64,000 bases of DNA. Origin: Nocardiopsis sp. FIRDI 009. Its GTDB lineage: Bacteria; Actinomycetota; Actinomycetes; Streptosporangiales; Streptosporangiaceae. Position numbers and translations under genes: made by a program. The notes beneath the pieces were generated by a model, which saw nothing but the letters and a program-made list of their open reading frames with translations, made no database searches and was not told the DNA's origin. Positions 24,693-36,516 of this stretch are shown piece after piece (position 1 is the stretch's first letter; the number at the start of each line of letters is the position of its first letter). The stretch lies in assembly GCF_003386285.1 (NCBI RefSeq), contig NZ_QPNC01000020.1, forward strand, positions 62,001 to 126,000, written 5' to 3'.

Positions 24693-25628
24693 ATGCGCCT
24701 GAGGATCTTCCTTGAGCCCCAGCAGGGGGCCACCTACGAGGACCAGCTCGCCGTCGCCCGCGCGGCGGAGGAGCTGGGCTTCGACGCCGTCTATCGCTCC
24801 GACCACTATCTGCACATGGGGGACCACGTCAGCGGGCTGCCCGGGCCGACCGACGCCTGGATCACGCTGGCGGGGCTGGCGCGGGAGACCTCCCGTATCC
24901 GACTCGGCACGCTGATGACCGCCGCGACCTTCCGCTACCCGGGCCCGCTGGCCATCTCCGTGGCGCAGGTCGACCGGATGAGCGGGGGCCGGGTCGACTT
25001 CGGCTTCGGCGCGGGCTGGTACGAGGAGGAGCACGCGGCCTACGGGATCCCCTTCCCCGCCGCAGCCCGTGAGCGCTTCGACCGCTACGAGGAGCAGCTC
25101 GACATCGTCACCGGCCTGTGGTCCACCCCCGTGGGGGAGACCTTCCGGTACGAGGGCAAGTACTACCGTCTGGCGGAGGGCCCCGCCCTGCCCAAACCGG
25201 AGCAGGAGCCGTACCCGCCCGTACTGATCGGAGGGACCGGTCCCAAGCGCACCCCGCGCCTGGCCGCCAAGTTCGCCGACGAGTACAACGTGCCGTTCGC
25301 CTCGTTGGAGGACACCGCCGCGGCCTTCGAGCGCACCCGGACGGCGGTGCGCGCCTCCGGCCGGAGCGCCCCCATGATCTACTCGGCCGCGCAGGTGCTG
25401 TGCGTGGGCCGCGACGAGGCGGAGATCGCCCGGCGCGCCGAGCGGATCGGCCGTGAGGTCGACGAGCTGCGCCGCAACGGTCTGGCGGGCACACCGGACG
25501 AGCTCGTGGACCGCCTCGGCGCCTTCGGGGAGGCCGGGGCCGAGCGTGTCTACCTCCAGGTGCTGGACATGTCCGACCTGGACCACCTGGAGCTGGTGGC
25601 CAGCAAGGTCGTCCCGCAGCTCGACTGA
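24693..25628 (+). CDS. LLM-class F420-dependent oxidoreductase
   Basis: This 311-aa TIM-barrel flavin/F420 protein of the luciferase-like monooxygenase superfamily begins MRLRIFLEPQQGATYEDQL. It has FDAVYRSDHYLHMG, RIRLGTLMTAATFRYPGPLA and GRVDFGFGAGWYEEEH, which match F420-dependent LLM reductases of actinobacteria. Substrate is unknown. An ATG 9 nt upstream (24684) is also possible, with GGGAG very close; 24693 is preferred because family members begin MRLRIF. It is a single gene with its own weak terminator-like hairpin, divergent from the sigma operon. Confidence 0.82.
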   Translation: MRLRIFLEPQQGATYEDQLAVARAAEELGFDAVYRSDHYLHMGDHVSGLPGPTDAWITLAGLARETSRIRLGTLMTAATFRYPGPLAISVAQVDRMSGGRVDFGFGAGWYEEEHAAYGIPFPAAARERFDRYEEQLDIVTGLWSTPVGETFRYEGKYYRLAEGPALPKPEQEPYPPVLIGGTGPKRTPRLAAKFADEYNVPFASLEDTAAAFERTRTAVRASGRSAPMIYSAAQVLCVGRDEAEIARRAERIGREVDELRRNGLAGTPDELVDRLGAFGEAGAERVYLQVLDMSDLDHLELVASKVVPQLD

Positions 25629-25651
25629 GGGCGGACGGCGGCTTGTCGGGG

Positions 25652-25675
25652 GGCGGCCGCGAGGGCCGGGCCGCC
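25652..25675 (+). terminator. Candidate terminator after the LLM oxidoreductase
   Basis: GGCGGCC (25652-25658) pairs with GGCCGCC (25669-25675) over a 10-nt loop, 23 bp after the stop. It precedes the acnA operator region. Confidence 0.35.
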
Positions 25676-25681
25676 GCCCGA

Positions 25682-25726
25682 TAACTTGATATCGAGATAC
25701 AAGTTGGATACCTTGACATCAAGATA
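25682..25726. promoter_or_regulatory. Two 18-bp dyads upstream of acnA (MarR/TamR-like operators)
   Basis: Site 1 (25682-25699) reads TAACTTGATATCGAGATA and site 2 (25709-25726) reads TACCTTGACATCAAGATA. Both follow TAnCTTGAnnTCrAGATA in the same orientation, starts 27 bp apart, within an AT-rich block of otherwise GC-rich DNA. The 18-bp dyad length fits MarR-family urate/TamR-type regulators; TamR is known to control aconitase in Streptomyces. The rest of the 384-bp gap (25629-26012) shows no gene. Confidence 0.55.
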
Positions 25727-25727
25727 A

Positions 25728-28727
<3,000 letters not shown>

Positions 28728-28773
28728 TCCCACGACCCCGCCCGCGCCCACACGGCGCGCCGCGCGGTTCACC

Positions 28774-28810
28774 GGGGGCCGCCACCGTCCGAACGACGGT
28801 GGCGGCCCCC
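28774..28810 (+). terminator. acnA terminator
   Basis: A perfect 16-bp stem (28774-28789 with 28795-28810) with a CGAAC loop lies 46 bp after the acnA stop. The remaining gap to the kinase start at 29033 (about 220 bp) holds no ORF I would support, only the kinase promoter region. Confidence 0.85.
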
Positions 28811-29032
28811 GCCCTCGTACGGGGAGGGAGCCGGGGCGGATCGGTGCGCCCACCGCATACCCGACGCCCTCCTCCACCGGGTTCGGTACCCTGACCGACG
28901 ACCTGGTCGAGCGGATCCGGCGCGGTGACCACCGCCGGTGAGCGAGCCGACGGTGACGTGGCTATAGTTCGCTGGGGCCCGTCGGGGGAGAGACCGGGGC
29001 CGTGTGACCACCAACCAAGGAACGGGGCGGAT

Positions 29033-31270
29033 GTGAACGACCCCCAGCATCGGGCCGGGCCGGGAGCGGAACGGGACCCGGACGGACGCGTGGTCGGAGA
29101 CTTCCGGCTGGTGCGCTCGTTGGGGCGCGGCGGGTTCGGCGAGGTGTTCCTGGGCGAGGCCCCGGACGGGACCCGCGCGGCGGTGAAGGTGCTGCACGCC
29201 AGTTGGGCCGGGGACGCCGAGATGCGCCGCCGCTTCACCGCGGAGGTGGAGCAGGCGCGGCGGGTGAGCGGTTTCTGCATCGCCGCGATCCTGGACGCCG
29301 ACCCCGAGGCCGAGGAGCCGTGGATCGCCACGGAGTTCATCGACGGCCCCACCCTGCACGACGCGGTGGCCCAGGACGGCCCGAGGAGCGGTGCGGAGCT
29401 GCACCGCCTGGCGGTCTCCACGGCCACGGCGCTGGCGGCCATCCACGCCGCCGGAGTGGTGCACCGCGACCTGAAGCCGGAGAACATCATGCTGGCCCCG
29501 GACGGGCCCCGGGTGATCGACTTCGGGATCGCCAAGGCCGTGGAGTCCACGTCGGTCACGGCCAGCGGGGTGATCGGAACCATCGGGTACATGGCCCCCG
29601 AACAGCTGGAGGGGGCCCGGCTCACCTCCGCCGTGGACATCTTCGCGTGGGGGTCGGTGATGGTCTACGCGGCCACCGGGCGCGAGGCCTTCCCCGGTCC
29701 GACCCAGGCCGCCCGCATCGCCCGCATCCTCAGCGCCGAACCCGAGCTCGGCACGCTCCCCGGGGCGCTGCGCGACATCGTCCGCACCTGCCTGGACAAG
29801 GACGCCACCCGTCGCCCGGACGCCACCACCCTGCTCAACCGGCTGATCGCGGCGCCCCCCGACGGACCACGGACAGCGCCGCCTCCCCCGGTCGCCGGGA
29901 CCGCGCCCGTCCAGGCGGACGCCCGCACCCGTGTGGAGCGGCCCGTCCCCGTCGACCCCACCCGTGTCGAACGCCCGGTGGAGGAGACCCGCGTCGAGAC
30001 CGCCGGGGGGACCGACTCCACCCGGGTGCGACCGCCCGCGACGGTCGGCCCCACCCGCGCCTACACCCGGGTCGCCCCCGCCGCCCCGCCGCCCGGGACG
30101 GGACCGGCGACCGGGACGCCGTACCCGCCGTCCGCTCCCCTCCGCGACGGGGTGCCCCCCTACCACTTCGTCGGCGTCCGGTTCACCGACGCCCGATCCC
30201 TGGCCACCGCCATGCAGCAGAACTGGAACGCCGCCGTCCGGGTGTTCAGCGACCCCCAGGAGCGCGCGGCGCTGGGCGCGTGGATCATGGACGACCTCGG
30301 TGACACCTCGGTGGACCGGTCCCTGTTCCGCCGCCGGGTCGACGACGCCAATCTGGCCATCGCCTCCTTCATCGCCCAGCTGTGCCCCGAACTGCCCCCG
30401 GTCTTCCGAGGCCGCGGCGCCACCCCGGCCGAACTCGGCGACCTGTTCAACGACCCCCGGCCGCTGTTCACCGGTGCTCCGCTGGCCAACGAGATGGCGC
30501 TGCTGGCCCGACCCGAGGTCCTGCGTGTCATGGACGCCCACCGCACCGACGAACCCGGGCGGCTCCGCCAGCTCGCCGACCACCTGGAGGAGGCCGAGCG
30601 CGCGGGCATCGCCTTCCACCGCCAGCTCGTCGACCAGCTGGCCGGATGGAAGGCGTCCCGGGCCGAGGCCAACCCCGCGCTCATCCTCACCTTCCTGCTC
30701 CACCCGGAGCGGATGGTGCGCCCCGCCACCGGTGACGACAGCGAACTGTCGGCCTGGGTCGAGGTCCTGTGGACCCGGGTCGAGGGGAGCCCGCTCCCCC
30801 TCAACGCCGGGTGCGCGGCCGTGGTCTACGGCACCCTGCCGACGATGCGGGCCCTGGCGGCGCAGCGGCGCGACTGGGAGGGGCGTTTCCACGACGCACG
30901 AGCGAAGCACGACGCGTTGGCCGACAGGGTCGGGTTCCAGCTACGCCTGTACAACACCATGCGGTACTGCCGGTACGCCGCCTTCGGCTTTCCGATCGGG
31001 CTCGGGATCGCCTTCGTCGAGAGCCGGATCACCACCGACTTCATCATCCCGCTCTTCGTCATCAACCTCATGATCTGGGTCGGTCTCCTCGGCCTGATCG
31101 GCGCGGCGGTCTCCGGCAGCGTGCTGCGGGTGGCGTGCGGCGGCCCTCCGCACCGGGCGCGTCGGGCCTGGGAACTCCAACAGTCCGGCGCCCAACTGCC
31201 GCAGCTGTCCGCCGGGGTCGAACGCATCCGGGACGACCTGCGCAGAGCGCGGGAGATCTGCGGCGCCTGA
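29033..31270 (+). CDS. Serine/threonine protein kinase with repeat linker and C-terminal membrane region
   Basis: This 745-aa kinase has a Hanks-type domain (about 22-285): P-loop GRGGFGEVF (31-39), Lys52 in AAVKVL, catalytic D146 (HRDLKPEN), DFG D163 and activation-segment GTIGYMAPEQL. A Pro/Thr-rich linker (about 290-350) carries five Thr-Arg-Val motifs and one Thr-Arg-Ala, likely autophosphorylation or FHA-docking sites. The C-terminal part (about 360-690) is helical and of unknown function. Two hydrophobic segments (about 650-670 and 675-700) then precede a charged tail. The GTG at 29033 is chosen because upstream codons look non-coding; an upstream ATG at 28925 exists. A potassium-channel gene follows. 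Confidence 0.82.
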   Translation: MNDPQHRAGPGAERDPDGRVVGDFRLVRSLGRGGFGEVFLGEAPDGTRAAVKVLHASWAGDAEMRRRFTAEVEQARRVSGFCIAAILDADPEAEEPWIATEFIDGPTLHDAVAQDGPRSGAELHRLAVSTATALAAIHAAGVVHRDLKPENIMLAPDGPRVIDFGIAKAVESTSVTASGVIGTIGYMAPEQLEGARLTSAVDIFAWGSVMVYAATGREAFPGPTQAARIARILSAEPELGTLPGALRDIVRTCLDKDATRRPDATTLLNRLIAAPPDGPRTAPPPPVAGTAPVQADARTRVERPVPVDPTRVERPVEETRVETAGGTDSTRVRPPATVGPTRAYTRVAPAAPPPGTGPATGTPYPPSAPLRDGVPPYHFVGVRFTDARSLATAMQQNWNAAVRVFSDPQERAALGAWIMDDLGDTSVDRSLFRRRVDDANLAIASFIAQLCPELPPVFRGRGATPAELGDLFNDPRPLFTGAPLANEMALLARPEVLRVMDAHRTDEPGRLRQLADHLEEAERAGIAFHRQLVDQLAGWKASRAEANPALILTFLLHPERMVRPATGDDSELSAWVEVLWTRVEGSPLPLNAGCAAVVYGTLPTMRALAAQRRDWEGRFHDARAKHDALADRVGFQLRLYNTMRYCRYAAFGFPIGLGIAFVESRITTDFIIPLFVINLMIWVGLLGLIGAAVSGSVLRVACGGPPHRARRAWELQQSGAQLPQLSAGVERIRDDLRRAREICGA

Positions 31271-31284
31271 GGCGCGTGGCCGAC

Positions 31285-31306
31285 GCGCCCCCGCGCGCGG
31301 GGGCGC
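31285..31306 (+). terminator. Terminator after the kinase gene
   Basis: GCGCCCCC (31285-31292) pairs with GGGGGCGC (31299-31306) over a 6-nt loop, 14 bp after the stop. Confidence 0.6.
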
Positions 31307-31450
31307 GGCACCGGTCCGCCCCGCCACGGGGCACGGATCCTCCCGCGGGCGGCCCGGAGTGTCGCACTGACGCGACCGGCCCTGCTACCGCATCATCGTG
31401 GTGCGGCGACGGGGCCAGCCGCGAGTGCAGGCACGGTGGGGGAGGGGCGT

Positions 31451-32131
31451 GTGCGCGACCGCGGTCCCAACCTCGGCCTGTTCCTGCTCTTCGTGGTGAT
31501 GCTCCAGTTCGGGTACCCGATGACCCTGCAGGGACAGGGCTGGACCCTGCTGTACACGCTGCTCTACGTCGGGATGATCGGCTTCGGTCTGCTCGTCGTG
31601 CGGGATCAGCGCGACCGCGTGCTGCCGGTCCTGCTCGTCGGTGTGGCACTGGTGTTCTTCGCCCTGTGGGTCGCCCTCGACCCCCTGCGCAGCGTGGCGC
31701 TGCTCGGATTGTTGGCCACGCTCTTCGCCTTCCAGGTCGGTGTCGTCTACTCGCTGCTCAAGTTCGTCTACCGGCGCAGCCCGGCGCACAGCCTGAACGT
31801 GATCGTCGCCGCCATCAGCGTCTACCTCCTCATCGGGGGCGTGTTCGCGACGTGGTTCAGCGCGACCGAGATCCTCGTCCCCGGGAGTTTCACCGACAGC
31901 GCGCACCCCGACGAACCGATGACTTGGCAGGGTTTCGTGTACTTCTCCTACGTCACCCTGGCCACGTTGGGTTATGGGGACATCGTCGCCGTCTCCCCGT
32001 GGACGCGCTCCATGGCCGCCGCCGAGGCCGTGACCGGAACCCTCTTCCTGACCACCGTGATCGCCCGGCTCGTCGGCATGTACGTGGGGGTCACCCCCGG
32101 GGAGCACAAGGACGGCGGCGCCGCGGACTGA
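31451..32131 (+). CDS. Six-TM potassium channel protein (Ion_trans_2 pore)
   Basis: This 226-aa protein has six hydrophobic helices. The pore loop between the fifth and sixth carries TLATLGYGDIVAVSP; the GYGD selectivity filter is at 174-177. There is no voltage-sensor Arg series and no RCK domain, so it is a simple voltage-insensitive K+ channel. GGAGG 5 nt before the GTG at 31451 fixes that start over the GTG at 31436. It follows the kinase gene, separated by a terminator, so a regulatory link with the kinase is possible but not shown. It converges on the P-loop kinase gene. Confidence 0.85.
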   Translation: MRDRGPNLGLFLLFVVMLQFGYPMTLQGQGWTLLYTLLYVGMIGFGLLVVRDQRDRVLPVLLVGVALVFFALWVALDPLRSVALLGLLATLFAFQVGVVYSLLKFVYRRSPAHSLNVIVAAISVYLLIGGVFATWFSATEILVPGSFTDSAHPDEPMTWQGFVYFSYVTLATLGYGDIVAVSPWTRSMAAAEAVTGTLFLTTVIARLVGMYVGVTPGEHKDGGAAD

Positions 32132-32210
32132 TCCCGGGAGCCCGGTCGCCACGGTGTCGGCCCGGCCGCCGTCCCGCCGTCACGGGAACTCCGGTGCCCG
32201 ACCGGCGCGG

Positions 32211-32831
32211 TCAGGGCGCGGTGGCGCCGCTCCCCGAGTTGTCCACCACCAGGTCGGCGTGCTCTCGGGGGCGGTGCGCGGCGTGGAACTCGTCCTCCTG
32301 CCGGGCCCACCGGTTCCGGTAGGGGGCGTACAGGGCGGCGTCCCCGCGCAGGTCCAGTCTCCGGGCCCGTTCGGTGTCGGTCGCTGCCACCCACACCAGC
32401 AGGTCGAGGTGCGCGCGCACCGGCGAGGCCCCGCATCCGCAGCCCTCGACGATGAGGGTGCCGCCGCCGTCCACCTCGGGCGGGAGCGCCGTCCAGTCCT
32501 CCGCGAAGCCGCCGCGCTCCCAGTCGTAGCGCCGCCAGGCCGCGCGCTCCCCGCGTGCGAGCGGCTCCAGGACCCATTCCCGCAGGAACGTGTGGGCGAG
32601 CGAGAGGCCGTCCCACCCCGGGTACAGGTCCTCCATGCTCAGCACCGCCGACGGCTCGCCCCGCAGGGCCAGCGCGGTGCTCAGCCGCTCCGCGACGGTG
32701 CTCTTGCCCGACCCCGAGCGCCCCTCGACCGCGACCACGCGCAGCGGCCCCCCACGGCTTCGGCCCAGCACGGCCTCGGCCAGGCGGTCGGCCCACCGGT
32801 CGTCGCCGGTCCGCACCTGTTCCACTGACAC
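32211..32831 (-). CDS. Uridine-kinase-like P-loop kinase
   Basis: This 206-aa protein has Walker A GRSGSGKST near residue 40 and the downstream SMEDLYPGWDGLS motif. Later it has EGCGCG, RARRLDLRGDAALYAPYRNRW and a final HADLVVDNS segment. It resembles the uridine kinase/AAA P-loop phosphotransferase group found in many actinomycetes. The catalytic Asp of the EDLY motif is present. Substrate is not certain. Two GTG starts are possible (32831 and 32825), both with purine-rich sequence upstream. It diverges from the ROK regulator gene. Confidence 0.7.
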   Translation of the reverse strand: MSVEQVRTGDDRWADRLAEAVLGRSRGGPLRVVAVEGRSGSGKSTVAERLSTALALRGEPSAVLSMEDLYPGWDGLSLAHTFLREWVLEPLARGERAAWRRYDWERGGFAEDWTALPPEVDGGGTLIVEGCGCGASPVRAHLDLLVWVAATDTERARRLDLRGDAALYAPYRNRWARQEDEFHAAHRPREHADLVVDNSGSGATAP

Positions 32832-32940
32832 ATCCCGCACCCTAGCCGCCGCCCCGTGTTCCCGGTTGCGTTCACTCCTTGTAGCATGCCTCACAGCAGC
32901 GCGGGGCGCTGACCGACCATCGACCACGAGGGGGAGCCGG

Positions 32941-34116
32941 GTGACCGACGCCACCGTGACGCCCGGATCCCAGTCCGCCCTGCGGCAGGCCAACGAACGG
33001 CGTGTCGTGGACGTCCTGCGCCGGGACGGCACGCGTACCCAGGCGGAACTGGCCCGGGCGACCGGCCTGTCCGCCGCGAGCGTGTCCAACATCGTGCGCG
33101 GGCTGCGCGCGGCGGGCACGGTCTCGGTCCGTGACACGGCCTCCAACGGCCGTCGCGCCAGGGCGGTCACCCTCCTGCGCCCGCCGGGCGCGGTCCTGGC
33201 GGTCGACTTCGCCGTGGACCGCGTCACGGTCGGGGTCGGGGACAGCGACGGGAACCTCCTGGCGCGCGAGGAGATCGGTTACGACGTCGCCGCCGACCCC
33301 GGGCGCGGGGTGCGTCGTGCCGCGTGGCTGGCCGAGACCACCCTCCAGCGGGCGCGGATCGACCTGCGGACGGTGTCCTCGGCCGTGGTCTCCGTGCCGG
33401 GTCCGATCGACCCGGGCACGGGGGAGGTGGGTCGGATCTCGTGTGTGCCCCGCTGGACGGGCTTCCGCCCGGCCGAGGCCCTCGGTGAGCGCCTCGGCGT
33501 CCCCGCGGTGGCGGAGAACGACGCCAACCTCGCCGCCCTGGCCGAACGGCGGATCGGCGCCGGTGAGGGCGCCGAACACCTCATCCACCTGGTCATCGGC
33601 GAGGGTGTCGGCGCGGGCATCGTCCTGTCCGGGGAGCTGTTCCGGGGCGCGGGCGGCACGGCGGGCGAGATCGGGCACATCGCTCTCGACCCGCGTGGCC
33701 CGGTGTGCCGCTGCGGTAACCGGGGCTGCCTGGAGACCTTCGTCGGGGCGCGCTACCTGCTGGACATGCTGCCGCAGAACTCCGAGGTCGCGCGGGGCCC
33801 GGGCGGGCCGAGGGTGGCCGACGTCGTCGCCGCGGCGCGCTCCGGGGACCTGGGCAGCAGACGTGTCATCGCGGAGGCGGGCACGGCGCTCGGACAGGGG
33901 CTGGCCATCGCCGCCAACCTGTTCAACCCCGACCGGGTGACCGTCGGCGGCGACCTGGCCGAGGCGGGGGAGCTGCTCCTCGATCCGATGACGCGCGCGA
34001 TGGAGCTCGGCGCCCTGGGCGGGGCGCGGGAGGACCTGACCCTGGTGTCGGGTGCGCTCGGCCGGGACGCGGCCCTGTACGGGGCGCTGTGGACCGCGGC
34101 GCGCATCGCCCGCTGA
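32941..34116 (+). CDS. rok7B7: ROK-family transcriptional regulator, Rok7B7-like
   Basis: This 391-aa protein has an N-terminal winged HTH (about 12-75, TQAELARATGLSAASVSNIV) and a ROK sugar-kinase-like domain. The latter carries the zinc motif CRCGNRGC (C256, C258, C263) and GAGGTAGEIGHI. Immediately downstream is a xylose-type ABC importer. In Streptomyces coelicolor Rok7B7 (SCO6008) sits beside xylFGH and controls xylose uptake and carbon catabolite repression. The name here is by that neighbourhood and family, not by experiment. The GTG start at 32941 has a GGGGGAG ribosome-binding site. Confidence 0.8.
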   Translation: MTDATVTPGSQSALRQANERRVVDVLRRDGTRTQAELARATGLSAASVSNIVRGLRAAGTVSVRDTASNGRRARAVTLLRPPGAVLAVDFAVDRVTVGVGDSDGNLLAREEIGYDVAADPGRGVRRAAWLAETTLQRARIDLRTVSSAVVSVPGPIDPGTGEVGRISCVPRWTGFRPAEALGERLGVPAVAENDANLAALAERRIGAGEGAEHLIHLVIGEGVGAGIVLSGELFRGAGGTAGEIGHIALDPRGPVCRCGNRGCLETFVGARYLLDMLPQNSEVARGPGGPRVADVVAAARSGDLGSRRVIAEAGTALGQGLAIAANLFNPDRVTVGGDLAEAGELLLDPMTRAMELGALGGAREDLTLVSGALGRDAALYGALWTAARIAR

Positions 34117-34487
34117 ACCGTCTTCGGGTCCTTGCGGCATCCGCTTCCCGTCTTCGGCGCGCCGACCGCGTCCGCCCGACCCGTCCCACCACCGTCCCCG
34201 CCGCCTTCACGCGGTGCCGGCGCCGCGTCTGGCATACGGTGAAGCACGAGGTCAGGGCCGCTTCCGCCGGGTGAACGCGGGAGCGTTCCGGATATCCTTC
34301 ACATGACATCACACGCACCTGTCTCCGCTTTGACCTGGGCTTTTGCTGTCTTCAGCGGGTGAACACAGCACTCGTGATGTTTCAGTTATGTGTTCATCAG
34401 TTGACGACAAGCAGTCGGTGGGGTTTGACTTCACACCATCACTCGCGAGTTCCCACACCGATCCCCCGTCCAGAGAGGCACCCCGCG
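34117..34487. promoter_or_regulatory. 371-bp region between rok7B7 and xylF with inverted repeat
   Basis: The last 200 bp are less GC-rich than the surroundings and contain TGAACAC (34360-34366) facing GTGTTCA (34390-34396). TGACATCAC (34304-34312) also faces GTGATG (34374-34379). A ROK regulator could bind such sites upstream of xylF. No ORF is supported here, though part of the long xylF frame runs through it. Confidence 0.4.
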
Positions 34488-35633
34488 TTGAGTACACGAC
34501 GCCCCTTCACCCGACGAGCGGCCACCCTGGCCCTCCCCGCGGCCGCCACGGCCCTCGCGCTCCTCGTCTCCGGCTGCGGCTCCCTCACCACCTCCGGTGA
34601 CGAGGCCGAGCGGGAGATCCACAGCCTGGAGGAGGGCTTCCACGTCGGCCTCCTCCTGCCCGAGCTCCAGACGGCGCGCTACGAGGCCTTCGACCGGCCC
34701 TACTTCGAGGAGGCGCTCACCGAGCTGTGCCCCAACTGTGAGCTCTCCTACGCCAACGCCGACCAGGACGTCGACGAGCAGCAGACGCAGGCCCAGGCCA
34801 TGCTCACCGACGGTGTCGACGTGCTCGTCCTGGGCGCGGTCGACTCCGAGGCCGCCGCGGGAACGATCAACGAGGCCCAGGCCCAGGGCGTGCCCGTGGT
34901 CGCCTACGACCGCCTCGCCCAGGGCGGCGCCGACATGTACGTCTCCTTCGACAACGTCCGCGTCGGCCAGGTCCAGGCCCAGGCCCTCCTGGAGGCCATC
35001 GAGCAGGACGGCACCTCCGGGGACGGGCAGATCGTCATGATCAACGGCTCGCCCACCGACCCCAACGCCGCCGACTTCAAGGCGGGCGCCCACGAGATCC
35101 TCGACGGCCAGATCGAGATCGGCCAGGAGTTCGACACCCCGGACTGGTCGCCCGACCAGGCCAACAGCCAGATGGAGGGCGCCATCACCGCCCTGGGCGT
35201 GGACGAGATCATCGGCGTCTACTCCGCCAACGACGGCATGGCCTCGGGTATCATCTCCGCCCTGCGCAGCGCGGGTGTGGAGACCGAGGACCTGCCCCCC
35301 GTCACCGGGCAGGACGCCGAGCTGCACGGGATCCAGCGCATCATCGCCGGTGAGCAGTACATGACGGTGTACAAGGCGATCCGCCCCGAGGCCGAGATCG
35401 CCGCGGCCATGGCCGTCTCCCTGGCCACCGGCGAGGAGCTCGACGCGGGCGAGTACACCCTCACCGAGGTCGAGGACGCCGACGGCGAGACCGTTCCGGC
35501 GATCCTGCTCGACCCGATCGCGGTCACCGAGGAGAACATCGGCGACACGGTCGTCTCCGACGGTTTCTACACCATCGAGGAGATCTGCACCGACGACTAC
35601 GCCGACACCGAGTTCTGCGAAGAAGCCCTGTAG
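34488..35633 (+). CDS. xylF: Xylose-type sugar ABC transporter, substrate-binding lipoprotein
   Basis: This 381-aa periplasmic-binding-type lipoprotein carries a twin-Arg-like/basic start, a hydrophobic stretch and lipobox LVSGC with lipid-anchored C30. The mature part is a two-lobe type I sugar-binding fold (GLLLPELQTARYEAFDRP; DGVDVLVLGAVDSEAAAG; GVPVVAYDRL). The start is a TTG at 34488 with AGAGAGG upstream; an in-frame ATG further upstream (34359) would put the leader inside the promoter region. It is the first gene of xylFGH and delivers sugar to the permease. Xylose as substrate is by synteny and similarity. Confidence 0.85.
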   Translation: MSTRRPFTRRAATLALPAAATALALLVSGCGSLTTSGDEAEREIHSLEEGFHVGLLLPELQTARYEAFDRPYFEEALTELCPNCELSYANADQDVDEQQTQAQAMLTDGVDVLVLGAVDSEAAAGTINEAQAQGVPVVAYDRLAQGGADMYVSFDNVRVGQVQAQALLEAIEQDGTSGDGQIVMINGSPTDPNAADFKAGAHEILDGQIEIGQEFDTPDWSPDQANSQMEGAITALGVDEIIGVYSANDGMASGIISALRSAGVETEDLPPVTGQDAELHGIQRIIAGEQYMTVYKAIRPEAEIAAAMAVSLATGEELDAGEYTLTEVEDADGETVPAILLDPIAVTEENIGDTVVSDGFYTIEEICTDDYADTEFCEEAL

Positions 35634-35718
35634 GCCCACCGGTGCGACGCCACGGGGCCCGGGGCGGGCCGATCGGGTCCGCCCCGCTCCCCGGGGCGAG
35701 GAAAGAGACACGAGCACG

Positions 35719-36516
35719 ATGAGCACACCCGTCCTGGAACTGTCCGGGATCTCCAAGACCTTCGGGGCCGTGCGCGCCCTCAGCGAGGTCGACTTCCACG
35801 TCGGCGCCGGAGAGGTCGTCGCCCTGCTCGGCGACAACGGGGCCGGTAAGTCCACCCTGGTCAAGGTCATCGCCGGGGCCCACCCCGCCGACAGCGGCGG
35901 GACCATCGCGTGGGACGGGCAGCCGGTCACCATCGGTTCGCCCTCCGACGCCCAGCGGCTCGGCATCGCGACCATCTACCAGGACCTCGCCCTGTGCGAC
36001 AACCTGGACATCGTCGGCAACCTGTTCCTCGGCAACGAACGGCTGCACTTCCCGGGCACCCTCGACGAGGTGGCCATGGAGAGCCGGGCCCGGGAACTCC
36101 TGGACTCCCTCTCGGTGCGCATCCCCGACCTGCGCGTCCCCGTCTCCGGCCTGTCCGGCGGCCAGCGCCAGATCATCGCCATCGCCCGCTCCCTGCTGGG
36201 CCAGCCCCGCGTCGTCATGCTCGACGAGCCGACCGCCGCGCTGGGCGTCGCGCAGACCGCGCAGGTCCTCGACCTCATCGAGCGCCTGCGCGACCAGGGC
36301 CTGGGAGTGGTGCTGATCAGCCACAACATGGCCGACGTGCGCGCGGTCGCCGACCGCGCCGTGGTGCTGCGGCTGGGCCGCAACGCCGGAGACTTCCCCA
36401 TCGCGGAGACCAGCTACGAGGAGATCGTGGCCGCCATCACCGGCGCCGCGGACAACCCGGTCACCCGCCGCTCCGAACGCACCGGCGCCTCCGCCGTGGC
36501 CACGAAGGACCACTGA
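35719..36516 (+). CDS. xylG: Sugar ABC transporter ATP-binding protein (single domain)
   Basis: This 265-aa ATPase has Walker A GDNGAGKST, signature LSGGQRQII, Walker B VVMLDEPTAALG and the switch His SHNMAD. E. coli XylG is a two-domain ~510-aa protein; this one-domain form is the type seen in Streptomyces SCO6010-like systems. It is the energising subunit of the xylFGH importer. Its stop overlaps the permease start by one base (TGATG), so the genes are coupled. Confidence 0.88.
   Translation: MSTPVLELSGISKTFGAVRALSEVDFHVGAGEVVALLGDNGAGKSTLVKVIAGAHPADSGGTIAWDGQPVTIGSPSDAQRLGIATIYQDLALCDNLDIVGNLFLGNERLHFPGTLDEVAMESRARELLDSLSVRIPDLRVPVSGLSGGQRQIIAIARSLLGQPRVVMLDEPTAALGVAQTAQVLDLIERLRDQGLGVVLISHNMADVRAVADRAVVLRLGRNAGDFPIAETSYEEIVAAITGAADNPVTRRSERTGASAVATKDH

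Noticed and set aside
35719..36516. Truncated XylG (half the E. coli length) as a broken gene
   Set aside because: It has all ABC motifs in one domain, and a single-domain form is, from memory, normal for the Streptomyces-type xylFGH.
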